NCBI GenBank assembly: GCA_964346495.1
Contig: CAYFUW010000083.1
Location: forward strand, 1 to 8,389
DNA: 8,389 nucleotides
Direction of reading: 5' to 3'
Source: JBGZFC01 sp964346495
Lineage (GTDB): Bacteria > Bacteroidota > Bacteroidia > Bacteroidales > Dysgonomonadaceae
A model generated the notes under the pieces. It had not been told where the DNA came from and did not search any database. It saw nothing but the letters and a program-made list of their open reading frames with translations. The position numbers were made by a program, and so were the translations under genes. Each line of letters begins with the position of its first letter. Positions within the stretch are counted from its first letter, which is position 1. Positions 5,708 through 8,389 of this stretch are shown one piece after another.

Positions 5708-5728
5708 AGCCAATGGCTAATAGCTAGT
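5708..5728 (+). repeat. 7-bp tandem run (three imperfect units)
   Basis: AGCCAAT, GGCTAAT and AGCTAGT lie in register. They resemble the array at 474-508, and like that one they lie next to a copy of repeat C (5733-5758 here, 424-449 there). Short and imperfect, so less certain than the array at 5297. Confidence 0.5.
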
Positions 5729-5732
5729 AGTC

Positions 5733-5807
5733 GTTCCTTGTAATATCAATTGCCACTGCCCTTTAGGGCGTGGGTTTAAGTAATAATCAAGGAGGTGGCT
5801 TTAGCCA
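5733..5807 (+). repeat. Repeat C, middle copy, with two palindromic cores
   Basis: 5733-5758 is the perfect reverse complement of 424-449. 5745-5773 (29 bp) is identical, in direct orientation, to 8214-8242. The 29-mer ends in the palindrome GCCCTTTAGGGC followed by GTGG, and a second palindrome TGGCTTTAGCCA lies at 5796-5807. The same pairing of a CCCTTTAGGG core with a GGCTTTAGCC core about 25-30 bp downstream is seen at 8227-8274. Confidence 0.8.
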
Positions 5808-5882
5808 AAATTTAATGAAATTAGAGAGGTTTCGTGTTGCCTGGTTTAAAGTCAGGATTGCAAATCTTTTCGACATGGTTTC

Positions 5883-5921
5883 TCGCAAAGCTCGCAAAGA
5901 AATATCGCGAAGTTCGCAAAG
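5883..5921 (+). repeat. Clustered TCGCAAAG-type short repeats
   Basis: TCGCAAAG occurs at 5883-5890, 5892-5899 and 5914-5921, with a variant TCGCGAAG at 5905-5912. Spacing is about 9 bp with one 5-bp insertion. I recall similar CGCAAAG clusters from other Bacteroidota intergenic DNA. No function is evident. Confidence 0.6.
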
Positions 5922-5974
5922 AGTGCATTGCGGTTTCAATCCGCATTACACATATTATGTTTTTCGTAACAATA

Positions 5975-6007
5975 AGCCAGAGTGTGGCTCTGAGCCACGC
6001 CCTGGCT
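5975..6007. repeat. Nested hairpin
   Basis: Outer arms AGCCAG (5975-5980) and CTGGCT (6002-6007) enclose inner arms GTGTGGCT and AGCCACGC separated by CTG, with one position that would be G-U in RNA. It sits in the repeat cluster, not next to a gene end, so a REP-type unit is more likely than a terminator. Confidence 0.55.
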
Positions 6008-6176
6008 ATAGTAGGGCTAAAGTGCTGCTTTTCAAGCATGTTAGTGGATGGGTTTATCTGCCGTAAGCTGCACTCGTTCCTCGTATGATTAATCACGCGA
6101 AAGGATTCGCGCAACAGCTAGGTTATGAAAATATTACCCTTCGGGTAAATCGATTTGCAATTTAATTAATACGACC

Positions 6177-6230
6177 AAAACACCTGAAAGGTGTGATTTC
6201 CATAATCGTAGGTCAACGACCTGCGGTATA
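6177..6230 (-). repeat. Repeat A, right copy, inverted
   Basis: Reverse complement of 72-125 with a single difference over 54 bp. On its outer side (6248-6262) lies the hairpin CTGCCT-GGA-AGGCAG, matching in position the GGCA/TGCC hairpin beside the left copy. The near identity suggests recent spread or gene conversion between copies. Confidence 0.85.
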
Positions 6231-6435
6231 CATCAGCAAAAAAAAATCTGCCTGGAAGGCAGTACTAAATGGTTAATGTCGGTATTACAAATCCCTTAAA
6301 TAAGGCACGAAAAGGATTGCTATTGTATAAGTTTTAGCTGATCCGCATCTTTCAATTTTATTGCTAATTGTTGGAATATATAACAAATTAATATCGATTT
6401 CGGAGCGTTTCTTATAAATTAATAGACTTTTATTG

Positions 6436-6471
6436 AAAAATTACTCTTTAAAACAAGAAAGAGTAATTTTT
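6436..6471. repeat. Perfect 14-bp-arm inverted repeat with T run, upstream of proline dehydrogenase
   Basis: Arms at 6436-6449 and 6458-6471 (core ATTACTCTTT/AAAGAGTAAT) are perfect complements with an 8-nt loop, and the right arm runs into further T's to 6475. It has the shape of an intrinsic terminator on the plus strand, but no gene ends within 1.1 kb upstream. It lies 5 bp from the candidate -7 box (6477-6484), covering the -33 region, so an operator for a dimeric regulator is as likely. Confidence 0.6.
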
Positions 6472-6476
6472 TTTTA

Positions 6477-6484
6477 TAAATTTG
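6477..6484 (+). promoter_or_regulatory. Candidate Bacteroidetes -7 element for proline dehydrogenase
   Basis: TAAATTTG fits TAnnTTTG. Transcription would start near 6491, giving a leader of about 20 nt to the ATG at 6511. A TTTG -33 box is not seen where expected; that place is taken by the right arm of the inverted repeat at 6436-6471, which suggests activator or repressor control. Confidence 0.5.
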
Positions 6485-6510
6485 CAGAAACCATATTTAT
6501 AATTAAGCCT

Positions 6511-7698
6511 ATGCAACCGACAACTGCCCCAAAATTCGATTTCAATAATTCTGAAATTGCTTTCCGCGACAAATCAAACAACACATTACGACAAAGCCAA
6601 CTGCTTTTTAAAGTCATGAACAGCGAAGGATTAGTTAAGCTGGGTAAAAGCCTGGTTAACTTTGCTTTTGCAATACGTTTCCCTGTAAATGGAATAATCA
6701 GAGCAACTATTTATCGCCATTTTGTAGGTGGTGAAACAATAGAAGATTGTAGCAAGGTCGTTAATAAACTGTATGAAAGAAATGTGGGTTCAATACTCGA
6801 TTTTGCCGTAGAAGGTGAAGAAAACGAGGATATATTTGATTCCACCTGTGCTGAAGTAATTCGCACTGTAGAGTATGCCCAAAAGCACCAAGAAGTTCCT
6901 TTTAGTGCGTTCAAGATAACCGGAATCGGACGTTTCGACCTATTGGTAAAAGTAAGTGAAAAAGAACCGCTAAATGTGGAGGAGCAGGGAGAGTACGAAA
7001 GAGTTGTTAAGCGAGTAGATGATATCTTTAAACGTGGATATGAACTGGGAGTACCCATTTTGATAGATGCCGAGCATAGCTGGATTCAGCCAATGCTTGA
7101 TGATTTGGTGATGGAGATGATGGCGAAGTATAACAAAGAGAAAGCTATCGTTCAAAACACATACCAGATGTATCGCCACGATAGCATAGCGCGTATAAAA
7201 GAACACCATAAAATGGCGTTGGATGGTGGTTTCAAATTCGGTTTGAAAATTGTGCGTGGTGCATATATGGAGATTGAACGTGCGCGTGCTTTGGAAAAAG
7301 GTTATCCTTCACCAATTCAACCGGATAAACCTGCAACCGACAGAGATTTCGATGCAATTATGCGATATTTTATCGAAAATGTGGATACAATCGACTTTAT
7401 GGTGGCTACGCACAATGAGAAGAGTACTCAACTATTGGCAGATTTGTTGGCTGAATTTAATTTGCCTAAAAATCATCCGTCAATCTATTTTGCACAGTTG
7501 TATGGTATGAGCGATCACATTACATACAATCTTGCAGAGCATGGATATAATGTTGTGAAATACGTTCCTTACGGTGAAATAAAAACTATGATGCCTTATC
7601 TTTTCAGACGTGCCGAAGAGAATACATCAGTAAAAGGACAGTCGAGTAGGGAGTTGAACCTGATAAATCAAGAGATAAAACGAAGAAAAAATTCGTAA
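6511..7698 (+). CDS. Proline dehydrogenase (monofunctional, FAD-dependent)
   Basis: Oxidises L-proline to pyrroline-5-carboxylate, passing electrons through FAD to the membrane quinone pool; the first step of proline catabolism. With the ATG at 6511 the protein has 395 residues. A TTG at 6433 would add 26 residues, but that stretch encodes the inverted repeat and promoter, so it is rejected. Beta/alpha-barrel motifs: FSAFKITG with K135, LIDAEHSW (184-191), QNTYQMYR (215-222), KIVRGAYMEIER (246-257), ATHNE (299-303), AQLYGMSD (328-335), KYVPYGE (350-356) and YLFRRAEEN (363-371), which holds the substrate-binding RRxxEN. No P5C dehydrogenase domain is fused, so that step needs a separate enzyme. 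It is preceded by its own promoter candidate and convergent with yqeY, 16 bp apart. Confidence 0.94.
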   Translation: MQPTTAPKFDFNNSEIAFRDKSNNTLRQSQLLFKVMNSEGLVKLGKSLVNFAFAIRFPVNGIIRATIYRHFVGGETIEDCSKVVNKLYERNVGSILDFAVEGEENEDIFDSTCAEVIRTVEYAQKHQEVPFSAFKITGIGRFDLLVKVSEKEPLNVEEQGEYERVVKRVDDIFKRGYELGVPILIDAEHSWIQPMLDDLVMEMMAKYNKEKAIVQNTYQMYRHDSIARIKEHHKMALDGGFKFGLKIVRGAYMEIERARALEKGYPSPIQPDKPATDRDFDAIMRYFIENVDTIDFMVATHNEKSTQLLADLLAEFNLPKNHPSIYFAQLYGMSDHITYNLAEHGYNVVKYVPYGEIKTMMPYLFRRAEENTSVKGQSSRELNLINQEIKRRKNS

Positions 7699-7714
7699 TC
7701 TGTTGTTTTTGATA

Positions 7715-8164
7715 TTAACTCAACAATTTCTTCACCATTTCGGAAATAGCTCTTCCATCAGATTTGCCGGCAAGTTGTTTGGTAGCAATACCCATAACTT
7801 GCCCCATCTCTTTCATGGATGTTGCCCCAACTTGTGCAATAATTTCCCTGATATGTGTTTCTAATTCCGCTTCGGTAAGTTGTTTCGGTAAAAAGCCACG
7901 AATAACTTCTGCTTCGGCTATTTCTGTTTCTGCCAAATCGCCACGACCTTGTGAGTTGTAGATAGCAGCACTATCTTCGCGCTGTTTTACCATTTTCTGC
8001 ATAATTTGGATAGCTGCTGCATCAGAAAGTTCATCGGTTGCACCTTTGGCTGTTTTTGCTTCGAGAAACTCTTTTTTTACTCCACGCAAAGCACTTAGTC
8101 TGATTTTATTCTTTGCAAGCATCGCTTTTTTTATCTCGTCGTTTATTGTATCGAATAGTGACAT
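7715..8164 (-). CDS. yqeY: YqeY/GatB-like domain protein
   Basis: A 149-residue cytoplasmic protein, normal length for the YqeY family, whose fold resembles the C-terminal tRNA-interacting part of GatB. The biochemical role of free YqeY is not established. Recognisable blocks: the N-terminal helix MSLFDTINDEIKKAMLAKNKIRLSALR, the KMVKQREDSAAIY helix with AEAEVIRGFLPKQLTEAEL, and the C-terminal MGQVMGIATKQLAGKSDGRAISEMVKKLL. The start at 8164 gives the family's usual N-terminus. Its stop lies 16 bp from the proline dehydrogenase stop with no clear terminator between. Upstream are repeats. In Bacteroidales this gene often follows ftsZ; that cannot be checked here. Confidence 0.93.
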   Translation of the reverse strand: MSLFDTINDEIKKAMLAKNKIRLSALRGVKKEFLEAKTAKGATDELSDAAAIQIMQKMVKQREDSAAIYNSQGRGDLAETEIAEAEVIRGFLPKQLTEAELETHIREIIAQVGATSMKEMGQVMGIATKQLAGKSDGRAISEMVKKLLS

Positions 8165-8213
8165 ATTTCGTGTTTTTTAAATTGTTTTTTATGAATATTT
8201 GCAAAACTTCCTA

Positions 8214-8303
8214 ATCAATTGCCACTGCCCTTTAGGGCGTGGATAAATAGTTGAAAATTTAATCGGCTTTAGCCAAAAATTAAATAATCTTGGGCTAAAG
8301 CCC
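8214..8303 (+). repeat. Repeat C, right copy, with three palindromic cores
   Basis: 8214-8242 is identical to 5745-5773 (29 bp, direct orientation) and holds GCCCTTTAGGGC. It is followed by GGCTTTAGCC (8265-8274) and GGGCTAAAGCCC (8292-8303). The three cores share one plan: GC arms around a TTTA or TAAA centre, at about 25-35 bp spacing. This is the look of a REP cluster of the RAYT-associated kind; the link is inference. Confidence 0.8.
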
Positions 8304-8322
8304 GCTTCCTAAGGTTTTTTAT

Positions 8323-8364
8323 CCACGAGTTCCCGAAATTCTTCGGGATAAATTGCACTCGTGG
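8323..8364. repeat. Nested palindrome near the window end
   Basis: Outer arms CCACGAGT (8323-8330) and ACTCGTGG (8357-8364) are perfect over 8 bp. An inner hairpin TCCCGAA-ATTC-TTCGGGA (8331-8348) abuts the left arm. The inner hairpin is the same as that inside repeat B (337-354) and B' (5542-5559), so this module is shared between otherwise different repeats. Confidence 0.7.
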
Positions 8365-8389
8365 TAATTGATAAAGATTTTTAAGACAT

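Larger units (their letters stand above)
5292..6510. other. 1.2-kb gene-free repeat cluster
   Basis: Open frames at about 5770-6114 on both strands encode no recognisable domain and run straight through hairpins, so I see no gene. Contents in order: heptamer arrays (5297-5338, 5345-5365), a branched hairpin (5385-5439), the B'/D repeat pair (5514-5668), a short heptamer run (5708-5728), repeat C with palindromes (5733-5807), TCGCAAAG-type repeats (5883-5921), a nested hairpin (5975-6007), single hairpins at 6096-6111 (CGCGAA/TTCGCG) and 6134-6148 (TTACCC/GGGTAA), repeat A' (6177-6230), a hairpin at 6248-6262 (CTGCCT/AGGCAG), then AT-rich DNA leading to the proline dehydrogenase promoter. No transposase remnant was recognised. 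Confidence 0.8.

Noticed and set aside
5770..6114. Three overlapping open frames of 84-98 codons
   Set aside because: They overlap each other on both strands, cross the repeat C palindromes, the TCGCAAAG cluster and nested hairpins, and show no recognisable domain.
6433..6510. Upstream TTG start for proline dehydrogenase, adding 26 residues
   Set aside because: The extra stretch encodes the perfect inverted repeat and the candidate promoter, and the family's N-terminus begins near the ATG at 6511.

Overview
The window looks like chromosomal DNA of a Bacteroidota bacterium, most likely order Bacteroidales. Reasons: low to moderate GC, few Shine-Dalgarno sites, promoter candidates of the Bacteroidetes type (TAnnTTTG), and a gene neighbourhood (nadK and an ACT-like protein divergent from pdxJ-exbB-exbD-tonB) that I recall from Bacteroidales genomes. 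All nine genes are recognisable housekeeping genes. I see no RNA gene, transposase, integrase, phage gene or CRISPR array.

Layout. 1-511: no gene, a cluster of palindromic repeats ending in a 7-bp tandem array. 512-1791 (minus strand): a short ACT-like protein, which seems to have lost the CBS half of its family, followed by NAD kinase. 1792-1924: divergent promoter region. 1925-5291 (plus strand): a probable operon of pdxJ (vitamin B6 synthesis), exbB, exbD and a TonB-like protein (energy transduction to the outer membrane), and a DJ-1/PfpI protein. 5292-6510: about 1.2 kb without a gene, filled with 7-bp tandem arrays, hairpins and repeats, several of them inverted copies of those at 1-511; it ends in a perfect AT-rich inverted repeat and the promoter of the next gene. 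6511-7698 (plus): proline dehydrogenase. 7715-8164 (minus): a YqeY/GatB-like protein, convergent with it. 8165-8389: more palindromic repeats.

Function. Two genes serve cofactor supply (NADP from NAD; pyridoxal phosphate). ExbB, ExbD and the TonB-like protein form one inner-membrane motor for outer-membrane nutrient uptake. Proline dehydrogenase feeds proline electrons to FAD and the quinone pool. The DJ-1 protein and YqeY have less certain roles.

The unusual content is in the non-coding DNA. At least three palindromic repeat families occur in inverted orientation on either side of the 5-kb gene core, one of them 53/54 identical over 54 bp. Heptameric tandem arrays with different unit sequences sit at four places, two of them only a few bases after a stop codon. 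A 29-bp perfect direct repeat brackets the proline dehydrogenase-yqeY pair. These look like REP-type elements mobilised in trans, but no mobilising enzyme is in view. I found no convincing new multi-gene system here.
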